DNA from: Bacteroidota bacterium
Lineage (GTDB): Bacteria; Bacteroidota; Bacteroidia; Flavobacteriales; Weeksellaceae
Length of the DNA: 64,000 nucleotides
Assembly (NCBI GenBank): GCA_023393915.1
Contig: JAEXBS010000047.1
Span: forward strand, 62,001 to 126,000
Direction: 5' to 3'
Shown: positions 8,175-15,775 of the stretch, one piece after another
Layout of the letters: each line of letters opens with the position of its first letter
Numbering within the stretch: the first letter of the stretch is position 1
Notes under the pieces: generated by a model
The model's input: the letters and a program-made list of their open reading frames with translations, nothing else
Databases searched by the model: none
Told to the model about the DNA's origin: nothing
Made by a program: the position numbers and the translations under genes

Positions 8175-8195
8175 TATATTTGTATTACTATAGTA
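8175..8195 (+). promoter_or_regulatory. hipBA promoter with overlapping palindrome
   Basis: TATATTTG at 8175-8182 is an exact -7 box. TACTATAGTA at 8186-8195 is a perfect 10-bp palindrome lying across the expected transcription start, 38 bases before the hipB ATG. A HipB dimer bound there would repress its own operon, as is usual for this family. No strong -33 element is seen. Confidence 0.5.
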
Positions 8196-8233
8196 TTAGT
8201 TATTTATATAATACATCCTTAAATATCACTATA

Positions 8234-8539
8234 ATGTTATTTACATCATTAACCAAAGCACAAAGAAAAATTACTGAAAATATTCGTGATCGACGATTAC
8301 AAATGGGACTGACTCAAGAAGGTTTGTCACAGCGATCTGGCGTTCCCGTGTCAACATTGCGAAAATTTGAACAAAAGAATGTGATTTCCTTAGAATCATT
8401 TCTCAAAATACTTTCGGTTGTTGGAGGATTAGAAGAAATGCTTGATGCGTTAAAACCCAAAGAGCAACTATTTAAATCTATTGATGAAGTATTAAAATCG
8501 GAAGAAAAATCTACTAGAAAACGAGGAAACAGAAGATGA
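8234..8539 (+). CDS. hipB: HipB-like antitoxin, XRE-type HTH regulator
   Basis: 101 residues from ATG 8234. The frame is open back to 8006, but the added sequence shows no family character and overlaps the promoter, so the inner start is chosen. An XRE helix-turn-helix is clear: RRLQMGLTQEGLSQRSGVPVSTLRKFEQ at about residues 21-48 (core LTQEGLSQRSGVPVSTLRKF). The tail is Lys/Glu-rich and could contact the toxin. It overlaps hipA by four bases (ATGA), so the two are translationally coupled. Expected role: neutralise HipA and repress the operon. Confidence 0.85.
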   Translation: MLFTSLTKAQRKITENIRDRRLQMGLTQEGLSQRSGVPVSTLRKFEQKNVISLESFLKILSVVGGLEEMLDALKPKEQLFKSIDEVLKSEEKSTRKRGNRR

Positions 8540-9765
8540 AAACAGTAATTAAAGAAATAAAAGTAGGATTGAATTTCGGTAATGAAATTCTTCCAGTTGG
8601 TCGACTGGCTATTCATAATAGTATAATCTATTTTGAATACGATGAAGCTTTTTTGCAAAATAATCTAGAAATTTCTCCCATTAAACTTCCTCAGCAAAAT
8701 GGACTGATGGAGCTTCCTAAAGATCCTTTTGAGGGTTTAGCTGGAGTTTTCAACGATAGTTTGCCTGATGGTTGGGGAAGATTGCTTTTCGATCGTTTAC
8801 TTCGTTCAGAAGGTATTTCTCCGTCAGATATTTCTCCGCTTGATCGTTTAGCATATGTTGGGTTTAATGGATTGGGGGCTTTAGTTTATGAACCTGATCA
8901 AAGCTTCAATATAAACGATGAAAGGATTGATTTAGATGTTTTGGCTACACACACCAAAGAAGTTCTTGAAGGGGAATCAGAAGAAGTTATTGCAGAACTT
9001 TTATCATTAAATGGATCCTCTGCTGGAGCACGTCCCAAAGCATTGATTGGTGTTGACAGTGAAAGAAAACATATAATACATGGGACAGATCTGTTAATAG
9101 ATGGTTTTGAACATTGGATGGTGAAATTTCCAAATTCGCAAGATGGAATTGATGCGGGTGCAATAGAATATGTATACGCATTAATGGCGTTAGATGCTGG
9201 AATTGAAATACCACCCATACATCTATTTCCCTCTCAAAAAGGCAATGGATACTTTGCTGTAAAACGTTTTGACAGAAATGGCAATAAACGACTACACATG
9301 CATACAGTTAGCGGTTTGATCCATAATAACTTTAGATTTCCGTCTTTTGACTATGAAGATTTATTATCCTTGACAAGCATATTAACGAAAGATATTCGAG
9401 AAGTAGAAAAAATGTTTCGTTTAGCTGTTTTTAATGTGATGGCGCATAATCGAGATGATCACTCAAAAAATTTCACATTTCTGATGAATGAATTCGGTGA
9501 ATGGAAATTATCGCCAGCTTATGATCTTACTTTTTCTAGCGGCCCAGGAGGAGAACAAAGCACAATGGTCATGGGAGAAGGACGAAATATAAGCAGTAGA
9601 CACCTCACCCAATTAGGTATAGAAGCGAAGTTATCAAAAGAATTCGTAGAAAATGTTATTGAACAAACTCGTTCTGCACTTTCTAAATGGATGCTTTTAT
9701 CAAAGGATTTTGGTATCAGTAAGTCTAATAGAGAACTAATTGAGAAAGCAATTTCAAAATTATAA
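8536..9765 (+). CDS. hipA: HipA-family serine/threonine kinase toxin
   Basis: 409 residues, a full-length single-chain HipA: N-terminal couple_hipA domain (about 1-105, with PDGWGRLLFDRLL) and the HipA_C kinase fold. Visible motifs: the Gly-rich loop SSAGARPKALIG near 160, where serine autophosphorylation occurs in E. coli HipA; an ATP-contacting Lys in HWMVKFP; the catalytic loop HNRDDHSKN near 304-312; and the metal-binding Asp in SPAYDLTFS. All kinase residues are kept. HipA of E. coli phosphorylates GltX and halts translation; the target here may differ. The operon is more AT-rich than its neighbours and has no housekeeping link, suggesting acquisition. Confidence 0.9.
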   Translation: MKTVIKEIKVGLNFGNEILPVGRLAIHNSIIYFEYDEAFLQNNLEISPIKLPQQNGLMELPKDPFEGLAGVFNDSLPDGWGRLLFDRLLRSEGISPSDISPLDRLAYVGFNGLGALVYEPDQSFNINDERIDLDVLATHTKEVLEGESEEVIAELLSLNGSSAGARPKALIGVDSERKHIIHGTDLLIDGFEHWMVKFPNSQDGIDAGAIEYVYALMALDAGIEIPPIHLFPSQKGNGYFAVKRFDRNGNKRLHMHTVSGLIHNNFRFPSFDYEDLLSLTSILTKDIREVEKMFRLAVFNVMAHNRDDHSKNFTFLMNEFGEWKLSPAYDLTFSSGPGGEQSTMVMGEGRNISSRHLTQLGIEAKLSKEFVENVIEQTRSALSKWMLLSKDFGISKSNRELIEKAISKL

Positions 9766-9812
9766 GGACAATTAAGATTGTAAAAAAAATACTAATAAGG
9801 TATTTTAATAAG

Positions 9813-9829
9813 TGGCACCACTGTTGTAC
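9813..9829 (+). promoter_or_regulatory. sigma54-like -24/-12 element downstream of hipA
   Basis: TGGCACCACTGTTGTAC keeps the TGGCAC-N5-TTG geometry of sigma54 promoters, with GT instead of the usual GC at -12. It matches the element at 35875-35891 at 14 of 17 positions. No protein gene follows on the plus strand; a transcript from about 9840 would cover two small hairpins before the tRNA-Ser terminator region. Confidence 0.4.
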
Positions 9830-9932
9830 AACATAATCTTTATAAACACATGTGAATAAAGAGAAGCAAGAAACTCAACTGGGGATATTTAAGTCCCCTT
9901 AATCTGAAAAAAGATTGTGCTGTTTTACGAAT

Positions 9933-9961
9933 AAAAAAAGGGGCTTCTCGTTGAAACCCCT
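9933..9961 (-). terminator. intrinsic terminator of tRNA-Ser
   Basis: On the minus strand AGGGGTTTC pairs with GAAGCCCCT through nine pairs (one G-U) around loop AACGA, followed by seven T. It lies six bases after the mature tRNA end. Confidence 0.85.
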
Positions 9962-9966
9962 GTTAG

Positions 9967-10051
9967 CGGAGAGAGAGGGATTCGAACCCCCGGACCTGTT
10001 ACAGTCAACGGTTTTCAAGACCGCCGCAATCGACCACTCTGCCATCTCTCC
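9967..10051 (-). tRNA. tRNA-Ser (anticodon UGA)
   Basis: 85 bases on the minus strand with acceptor stem GGAGAGA/TCTCTCC, a long variable arm, T-loop TTCGAAT and anticodon loop CTTGAAA giving anticodon TGA, which reads UCA codons. The discriminator is G, as in serine tRNAs. Its 3' end faces the fic/hipBA region; no repeated copy of the 3' end was found there. Confidence 0.95.
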
Positions 10052-10082
10052 TAAAAATGAATGTTTTTCATTTTCAGTGGTG

Positions 10083-10114
10083 CAAATATAAAGAGGTTTT
10101 AGATTCTGAGCAAA
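10083..10114 (-). promoter_or_regulatory. tRNA-Ser promoter
   Basis: On the minus strand TTTG (complement of 10111-10114), 20 bases, then TATATTTG (complement of 10083-10090). Both elements and their spacing match the Bacteroidota -33/-7 consensus exactly; this is the best promoter in the window. Confidence 0.8.
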
Positions 10115-10316
10115 TTATTTACCTGTAAAATATTTAATCTCCTGATTTTAAAACGAATAATTTAGACTTCCCTTTATACGAGTGTCAAAGTGCTCCCCTA
10201 TTTCCTACTTCTTCCGCCCTTTCTCAACCTATTTCGACACTTCCAAGAGCAAATTAATAGAATAAAACTAGCATCAACTTTCAATGAGTTCTGAGAAAAA
10301 AAGCATCGAATTATAC

Positions 10317-11141
10317 TTATTCATTTTTCATATATTCACCCATGATACTAAAATTGACCGTATGCTTTAAAGCACTTTTAATAGCTTGGTCGTAATCGGA
10401 CTGTTTTGTCCACTCCACATCTACATAAAAATCGTACTCATTTCTCCTTCCCGGAACGGGCATCGATTGAATCTTACTTAGATTAACATTCTGCATCGCA
10501 AAACATTGAAGTACTTTTGCTAAAGAGCCTACCGCGTTCCCCGTTTGAAATGAAAGCGAAGCTTTGTTGGCATTTCTTTGCTCAACGAGATTCTTGGCCA
10601 ATACAAGAAATCGAGTCGCATTTTTATTATAGGTTTCTATACGTCGCTCTAAGATATTTAGACCGTAAATTTTTGCTGCGTATTCACTAGCAATGGCAGC
10701 CGTATTGAGGAGTTTTTCCTCTTTTATCATCATTGCACTTCCGGCTGTATCCCTGCCTTCCTTAATTGTCCACTGGGGATAGTTAGCCAAAAACTCATCG
10801 CACTGGCGAATCGCAATTGGATGAGAAGCCACGGATTTTATATCAGATAAAGAAACACCAGGTAACGCTAGTAAATTCTGCTCAATATTCAAATGGACCT
10901 CCCCTATGATTCTAAACCTATAATCTCTAAGTAAATTGTAATTGGGGAGCAAACTTCCAGCTATAGAATTCTCTATAGCCATCACTACTTGATCTACTTT
11001 ACCTTCTTTCAAAAGATCGCACGTTTCTTTGAAAGAAGAACATTCTACTATTTTAATTTCGCTCCCAAAATACTTGAGAGCTGCTTCTTCATGGAAGGAG
11101 GCTTTTATACCTTGAATTGCTACTTTTTTCTTCATCGACAT
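10317..11141 (-). CDS. pheA: prephenate dehydratase
   Basis: 274 residues. Converts prephenate to phenylpyruvate, the committed step to phenylalanine. The PDT domain spans about residues 1-180 (AIQGIKASFHEEAALKYFG at the start; NATRFLVLAKN near 175 with the catalytic Thr and the feedback-linked Arg-Phe). An ACT domain follows (LSFQTGNAVGSLAKVLQ, then LSKIQSMPVPG), which would give allosteric inhibition by Phe. There is no fused chorismate mutase. The gene is preceded by a Phe-rich leader peptide and an intrinsic terminator, so it is probably controlled by attenuation as well as feedback. Confidence 0.93.
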   Translation of the reverse strand: MSMKKKVAIQGIKASFHEEAALKYFGSEIKIVECSSFKETCDLLKEGKVDQVVMAIENSIAGSLLPNYNLLRDYRFRIIGEVHLNIEQNLLALPGVSLSDIKSVASHPIAIRQCDEFLANYPQWTIKEGRDTAGSAMMIKEEKLLNTAAIASEYAAKIYGLNILERRIETYNKNATRFLVLAKNLVEQRNANKASLSFQTGNAVGSLAKVLQCFAMQNVNLSKIQSMPVPGRRNEYDFYVDVEWTKQSDYDQAIKSALKHTVNFSIMGEYMKNE

Positions 11142-11150
11142 TCTATATAC

Positions 11151-11176
11151 AAAAAGTCCCGGAATAAAACCGGGAC
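11151..11176 (-). terminator. pheA attenuator terminator
   Basis: On the minus strand GTCCCGG and CCGGGAC form a perfect 7-bp stem around TTTTATT, followed by five T. It lies between the leader peptide stop and the pheA start, ten bases before the latter. A GGGAC in the end of the leader reading frame (complement of 11215-11219) can pair with the GUCCC of the first arm (complement of 11172-11176), and AAUU segments (complements of 11210-11213 and 11183-11186) can extend it, forming a competing antiterminator. Confidence 0.85.
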
Positions 11177-11207
11177 CTTACTAATTATTACTATATGCTA
11201 ACAACCA

Positions 11208-11273
11208 TCAATTCGTCCCTAGTGTCCTACTAAAGAAAAAGAAACTAAAAAAATGGTTGTTATTGGACTTCAT
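11208..11273 (-). CDS. pheL: Phe-rich leader peptide of pheA
   Basis: A 21-residue frame starting at ATG 11273 and ending at TGA 11208-11210. It begins MKSNNNH and then reads FFSFFFF: six Phe codons within seven positions (codons 8-14), followed by SRTLGTN. Clustered codons for the pathway's end product directly before an intrinsic terminator are the hallmark of amino-acid attenuators such as E. coli pheL. Charged tRNA-Phe would let the ribosome reach the stop codon and cover GGGAC, so the terminator forms; scarcity would stall it on the Phe codons and free GGGAC. The symbol follows function, not homology. Confidence 0.8.
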   Translation of the reverse strand: MKSNNNHFFSFFFFSRTLGTN

Positions 11274-11291
11274 TTTAAACTATTGCTGAAT

Positions 11292-11299
11292 CAAAGATA
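11292..11299 (-). promoter_or_regulatory. -7 box of the pheL-pheA transcript
   Basis: The minus strand reads TATCTTTG, an exact TAnnTTTG match, 19 bases before the leader ATG. Transcription would start near 11286 and the attenuated RNA would be about 135 bases. No clear -33 element. Confidence 0.55.
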
Positions 11300-11463
11300 G
11301 ATTTCTCATTAGAAATAAACTAGGAATATTTGAAATAATTTGTTTTCTCTCAAAAATTAGCAATCGCTCAACGTTCCTTTAAAAGAACCAGCAATTGTAA
11401 ATTAAAGGAAAACAAACCTCAAAGCGTAGTGAGTTCTTTTTTAATACCACTTACTAGATCCGT

Positions 11464-11841
11464 TTAACCTTTAAGCCATGTAGTCATTAATTGCGTTCCC
11501 AACCAGACCGCCAAAAGACCTCCCAAAACACTTAAAAGAATGTACAATATCAGCATCCACCATTGCCCACTTTGATACAAGGAAATGTTCTCTGCAGCAA
11601 AGGAAGAGAAAGTCGTAAAACCGCCACAAAAACCTGCTATAAAAAGGAATTTGAGCTCGCTCTGTCCTCTTATAAAGTAACTTGCAAAAATACCAATAAG
11701 CAAAGAGCCCAAAATATTAACGAAAAAAGTACCCATCGGAAAACTACCCCAATAGCTCCATTTCGAAGCGTACTGAGATACTAGAAACCGAAGGGTACTT
11801 CCTAAGCCTCCACCAATAAATACGTAGAGCAGTGTTTTCAC
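11464..11841 (-). CDS. crcB: fluoride channel FluC/CrcB
   Basis: 125 residues, four hydrophobic helices, forming a dual-topology dimeric fluoride-exporting channel in the inner membrane. Family motifs are present: GGGLGSTLRF at the N-terminus, FFVNILGSLLIG with the conserved Asn, and GFCGGFTTFSSF with the Phe-box and the central sodium-site Thr region. The start appears to be GTG at 11841, four bases after the trxB stop, so it is translated from the trxB transcript. No fluoride riboswitch can fit in that gap. Confidence 0.92.
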   Translation of the reverse strand: MKTLLYVFIGGGLGSTLRFLVSQYASKWSYWGSFPMGTFFVNILGSLLIGIFASYFIRGQSELKFLFIAGFCGGFTTFSSFAAENISLYQSGQWWMLILYILLSVLGGLLAVWLGTQLMTTWLKG

Positions 11842-11845
11842 AATT

Positions 11846-12787
11846 TTAAGATTCTAGCTCGGCTAAATATTTCTCGGCATCCATCGCTGCCATACAACCG
11901 GATCCGGCTGCTGTAATTGCTTGGCGATAAATGTGGTCCTGCACATCCCCTGCAGCAAAAACTCCTGGTAAATTAGTACGTGTAGAACCTTTTTCTGTAA
12001 CGATGTATCCATTGGCATCCACCGTTATCTGATCTTTAAAGATTTCCGTATTGGGTTTGTGTCCAATGGCAATGAAAATACCATGAACATCAATTTTACT
12101 CGTTTCATTGGTTTGGTTGTTTACAACCACAGCCCTTTCAACAAGACCATTTTCACCTTCAATGCCTGTAAGCTCATGGAAATACTTCACTTCAATATTG
12201 GGCGTATTTTCCACGCGATGAACCATAGCCTTAGAAGCTCTGAACTCCCCTTTTCTAACCAGCATGGTCACTTTACTTGTCAATTTTGCAAGGTAAGTCG
12301 CTTCCTCTGCAGCAGTATCTCCTCCCCCAACAACAATAACGTCTTTTCCTTTATAGAAAAAACCATCACAAGTGGCACAAGCAGAAACACCTCCACCGGA
12401 GTAAGTCTTTTCATCTTCAAGGCCTAAATACTTCGCTGTAGCACCTGTAGATATAATTACTGTTTTTGCTAAGAGCTCTTTCTCTCCAGCCCAAAGTTTA
12501 TGGATCCCGCCTTTTTCTTTAGCAAACTCCACTTTTGTAATCATTTCGTAATGCACCTTCGTATCAAAGCGCTCCGCTTGCTTTTGAAGCTGGATCATCA
12601 TTTCAGGTCCCGTCACTCCGTCCGGGTAACCCGGAAAATTATCCACTTCCGTAGTAGTCGTTAGCTGTCCTCCTGGTTCAAGACCCGTATAGAGTTGTGG
12701 TTTTAAATCTGCTCTTGCAGCATAAATAGCTGCCGTGAAACCCGCTGGGCCAGAACCAACAATAATACAGTCTAGTATCGTATCCAT
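11846..12787 (-). CDS. trxB: thioredoxin-disulfide reductase
   Basis: 313 residues, normal for the low-molecular-weight enzyme. Reduces thioredoxin with NADPH through FAD. The N-terminal FAD motif is GSGPAG (residues 11-16), the redox pair is CATC at 137-140, the NADPH motif is GGGDTA near 154-159, and the C-terminal FAD motif is AAGDVQD. It is first in a two-gene unit with crcB. Upstream 160 bases contain a TGAAATAATTTCA palindrome but no convincing promoter box. Confidence 0.95.
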   Translation of the reverse strand: MDTILDCIIVGSGPAGFTAAIYAARADLKPQLYTGLEPGGQLTTTTEVDNFPGYPDGVTGPEMMIQLQKQAERFDTKVHYEMITKVEFAKEKGGIHKLWAGEKELLAKTVIISTGATAKYLGLEDEKTYSGGGVSACATCDGFFYKGKDVIVVGGGDTAAEEATYLAKLTSKVTMLVRKGEFRASKAMVHRVENTPNIEVKYFHELTGIEGENGLVERAVVVNNQTNETSKIDVHGIFIAIGHKPNTEIFKDQITVDANGYIVTEKGSTRTNLPGVFAAGDVQDHIYRQAITAAGSGCMAAMDAEKYLAELES

Positions 12788-12948
12788 AATATCTTATTTG
12801 TTTATCAATTAAAATTTTGTCTTTCCATTAAAAGATCTAAAGGGTCAAAATTCGTGAAATTATTTCATTTCGCTTACTTGCATCCAATGAATTTTGTCAA
12901 TATTACTAAGTTCTACTACAAGAATAGTAGTGCGCTTAAAAATTTTTC

Positions 12949-13983
12949 TTAAAGTGCAATTTCAATTTTATCCACATGAATAATCTTGTAAACCAGCTCG
13001 GTCAAAAGCTCATCACTACTCATGTTAGTAGCGCCAACCCCTCTTTCCTTCATGTTAATCTCTCTAAGTAAAGAAAGAACGCGGGTCGCCTGCTTTAAGG
13101 GATAGTTTCTAGCAGCCAATCGTATATCTTTCAGAAAGTAAGGATTCGAAACGCTCATCACTTTTAGAAGTTCAGAGTCGGGCTGATTGGGCATGGTATG
13201 TAAGAATATAATATCACAAAACAATCGGTACAGAATAACTATTGGTCCCCCTAAGTTTTTCGTGTTTTTACCCATGTAATGAGCAATGCGAAGTGCTTTG
13301 TTTGCATCCTTCTGTCCAATTGCCTCCTTAAGTTCGAAGATATTGAACTCTTTACTTACACCAATATGCATCTCCACAAGCTTTCCATCGAGAACTTGTC
13401 CACTAGAGAGTATGATTTTTAATTTATTGAGTTCTGAAGCGATTCGAGATAAATCGGATCCTAAATGATCGGCCAACAAATCTGCGATTCTAGGCTCTGC
13501 TTTAATTCCTAAATGAGTGAACTGCTCATTAATCCAGCCGGCAATTTTATAATCTTTGATCTGCTCACTACGAAAAAGCATTCCGCCGCTTTTAAGGGTT
13601 TGCATGAACTTTCTTCTTTCGTCCATTTTCCCGTGTTTGTAGGCAAATACCAGAATGGTAGTGGGTAAAGGATTTTGAGTGTAGCGCGATAAAAGATCTA
13701 ATGATTTTTCATCGAACTTTAAATCTTGTGCTTCCTTAATAATGATAAGATTGTAATCTCCCATCATTGGAATTTGGCTTGCGTACGAGAGTACGGTCGA
13801 GATATCGGTCTCTTTCCCGTAGAGGACGGTCATTCCAAAAGCTTTTTCTTCTTCTGAAAGCACCTCATTCTCTAACGCTTGAACAGCTACATCAATAAAA
13901 TAAGGTTCTTGACCGTGGAAAAAATAAATCGGAAGAAGTTCTTTATTTTTAATATTTTTGACGAGTAATTCTAAATCCTTCAT
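12949..13983 (-). CDS. holA: DNA polymerase III subunit delta
   Basis: 344 residues from ATG 13983; the frame extends nine codons further upstream but the family starts at MKDLELLVKNI. Delta opens the beta sliding clamp within the clamp loader. The pattern matches HolA: an N-terminal Rossmann-like half (PIYFFHGQEPYFIDVAV; YNLIIIKEAQDLKF), a small lid region and a helical C-terminal collar domain (EFNIFELKEAIGQKDANKALRI). No Walker A is present, as expected for delta. Its start codon is only four bases from the start of the divergent HsdR-N-like gene. Confidence 0.9.
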   Translation of the reverse strand: MKDLELLVKNIKNKELLPIYFFHGQEPYFIDVAVQALENEVLSEEEKAFGMTVLYGKETDISTVLSYASQIPMMGDYNLIIIKEAQDLKFDEKSLDLLSRYTQNPLPTTILVFAYKHGKMDERRKFMQTLKSGGMLFRSEQIKDYKIAGWINEQFTHLGIKAEPRIADLLADHLGSDLSRIASELNKLKIILSSGQVLDGKLVEMHIGVSKEFNIFELKEAIGQKDANKALRIAHYMGKNTKNLGGPIVILYRLFCDIIFLHTMPNQPDSELLKVMSVSNPYFLKDIRLAARNYPLKQATRVLSLLREINMKERGVGATNMSSDELLTELVYKIIHVDKIEIAL

Positions 13984-13987
13984 ACGG

Positions 13988-14422
13988 GTGCAGTTACCTA
14001 AACTCAATTTTCCAAAGACTTACCAATTCGAAATCTTTAAAGACAAAGATAGGTTTTTTATCCAGGATTCGGTGCGTAAAACTCGCCTGGTTCTCACTCC
14101 TGAGGAGTGGGTTAGACAGCATTGGATTCGTCATTTTTTGGAAGAAAAAAACTATAGTGCTTCGGCACTTATTTTAGAGAGAAAGATTGAGCTCAATGGC
14201 TTGACCAAACGAATTGACTTACTCGTGACGGAGAAAACCCAAGCGAAAATTTTACTTGAGTTTAAAGCTCCAAGTATTACACTAAGTGCAAAAACCTTTG
14301 AGCAAACAGCTCGGTACAATTCGGTCGTAGGAGCCAAGGAAATTATTTTAAGCAACGGGCTTGAGCACATTAGGGCCAAACTAGGCCAAGACGGATATCA
14401 ATTTATTCCCTTTACTTTTTAG
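13988..14422 (+). CDS. type I restriction HsdR N-terminal-domain protein
   Basis: 144 residues if started at GTG 13988 (MQLPKLNFPKTYQFEIF after initiation), which is where relatives begin; the ATG at 13958 would overlap holA. The fold is a PD-(D/E)xK-type nuclease core: ERKIELNGLTKRIDLLVTEK then ILLEFKAPS gives D-x11-ExK with a following hydrophobic strand. No helicase, HsdM or HsdS gene is near, so this is not a working type I system. Proteins of this kind are often found beside holA in Bacteroidota, but their job is not known to me. Confidence 0.75.
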   Translation: MQLPKLNFPKTYQFEIFKDKDRFFIQDSVRKTRLVLTPEEWVRQHWIRHFLEEKNYSASALILERKIELNGLTKRIDLLVTEKTQAKILLEFKAPSITLSAKTFEQTARYNSVVGAKEIILSNGLEHIRAKLGQDGYQFIPFTF

Positions 14423-14440
14423 ATTTTTTTATTGCGATTT

Positions 14441-15769
14441 ATGTTTCAACTCAATACTGAAAACCGATGGTTTTCCCTTTTGCCTCTTTTACTTTTTGTT
14501 CTTACTTTTTTAGGAGCAGGAATCTATTCAGGTGATTTCTATCTCTTACCCTCTCCCATTGCGGCGGTTATTGGAATCGTATCCGCTTATCTTTTATTTA
14601 AGGGAAATCTAGCAGAGAAAACAGACACCTTTCTTAAAGGCTGTGGTGATGGTAAGATCTTAACCATGTGTATGATCTACCTTTTGGCAGGTGCTTTTGC
14701 AAGCGTTTCTAAAGCATCGGGTAGCGTAGACAGCATAGTAAACCTTGGTCTTACTTTTATTCCTATAGAATTTCTACCGGCAGGCATCTTCTTATTAGCT
14801 TCATTCCTTTCCTTCGCATCCGGAACTTCAGTAGGAGCGATAGTAACCCTAGGCCCAATTGTTATTGAACTTGCCGAACAAAGCGGATCGCCTCTAGGAA
14901 TTGTTGCTGCTGCACTTTTGTGTGGATCCATGTTTGGCGACAACCTCTCCATTATTTCAGATACAACCATTGCAGCTACTCAAAGTATCGGCGCTGAAAT
15001 GAAAGATAAATTTCGGGCCAATGCAGCTCTAGCACTGCCAGCCGCAGTGCTTGCCACTGCAATTTTCCTTTGGATAGGAAGTGGGTCGGATTTAGGGACG
15101 ATCAAAGTGGTAGGTCCTAGAGAGTACAACTTAATATTAATCTTACCTTATCTTCTGGTCATTATTCTGGCGGTCGTTGGAGTTCATGTATTTGTCACTT
15201 TATTCCTAGGTCTACTCCTCGCGGCAGTACTAGGACTTTTTAATGGTAGTTTTGATTTACTTACCTTAGGAAAAACAACCTACACCGGTTTTACCAATAT
15301 GACCGAAATTTTCTTTTTATCCCTTTTTACCGGTGGACTTGCAGCCCTAGTAGAGAAAGCCGGAGGGATCCGCTACCTACTGAATTTGATTGAGAAAAGA
15401 TTGCGCTCTAAGCGCACTGCCCTTCTTGGAATAGCAGGAACGGTAAGTCTTACCAACCTTTGTGTAGCGAACAATACCATAGCCATTCTAGTTTCGGGAA
15501 AAGTAGCAAAAGAAGTAACAGAAAAATACCACGTGGAAAAGAAACAAGCCGCCTCGGTTCTCGATATATTTGCTTGCTATGTACAGGGACTTATTCCTTA
15601 CGGAGCCCAAGTATTAATCCTTATTTCTTTAAGTAAATTTAAAATTGAATATTCTCAGCTTTTCATTCATTCTTATTACCTTCACCTTTTAATTATTATC
15701 ACCTTACTTTCTATCTTTTTTGGTAGAAAGTACAAGGAAAATAAGCCAAAGACTACAATAAATACTTAA
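14441..15769 (+). CDS. NhaC-family Na+/H+ antiporter
   Basis: 442 residues with about 11 hydrophobic segments. The ATG at 14441 is chosen over a TTG three codons earlier. Characteristic pieces include LSFASGTSVGAIVTLGPIV and MFGDNLSIISDTTIAATQS, the conserved ion-path region of the NhaC superfamily (Asp in GDN and SDT). It exchanges cytoplasmic Na+ for external protons, or an organic acid pair in some relatives. It lies 18 bases after the HsdR-N-like gene and 6 bases before the HAD gene, forming a plus-strand unit. Confidence 0.85.
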   Translation: MFQLNTENRWFSLLPLLLFVLTFLGAGIYSGDFYLLPSPIAAVIGIVSAYLLFKGNLAEKTDTFLKGCGDGKILTMCMIYLLAGAFASVSKASGSVDSIVNLGLTFIPIEFLPAGIFLLASFLSFASGTSVGAIVTLGPIVIELAEQSGSPLGIVAAALLCGSMFGDNLSIISDTTIAATQSIGAEMKDKFRANAALALPAAVLATAIFLWIGSGSDLGTIKVVGPREYNLILILPYLLVIILAVVGVHVFVTLFLGLLLAAVLGLFNGSFDLLTLGKTTYTGFTNMTEIFFLSLFTGGLAALVEKAGGIRYLLNLIEKRLRSKRTALLGIAGTVSLTNLCVANNTIAILVSGKVAKEVTEKYHVEKKQAASVLDIFACYVQGLIPYGAQVLILISLSKFKIEYSQLFIHSYYLHLLIIITLLSIFFGRKYKENKPKTTINT

Positions 15770-15775
15770 TACTGT

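Noticed and set aside
8006..8233. 76-codon in-frame extension at the 5' end of hipB
   Set aside because: It covers the exact -7 box and palindrome, has low-complexity Tyr/Ser/Leu content without family character, and HipB proteins normally start near the HTH.
9967..10051. tRNA-Ser as an integration site with a repeated 3' end
   Set aside because: No second copy of the tRNA 3' end and no integrase were found between 5.9 and 10 kb.
11841..11850. fluoride riboswitch upstream of crcB
   Set aside because: Only four bases separate crcB from trxB; there is no room for an aptamer.
12788..12948. seven-codon leader frame before trxB
   Set aside because: Too short and without codon bias toward an amino acid; no terminator follows it.
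13988..14422. type I restriction-modification system
   Set aside because: Only a short HsdR-N-like protein is present; no helicase, HsdM or HsdS gene is nearby.
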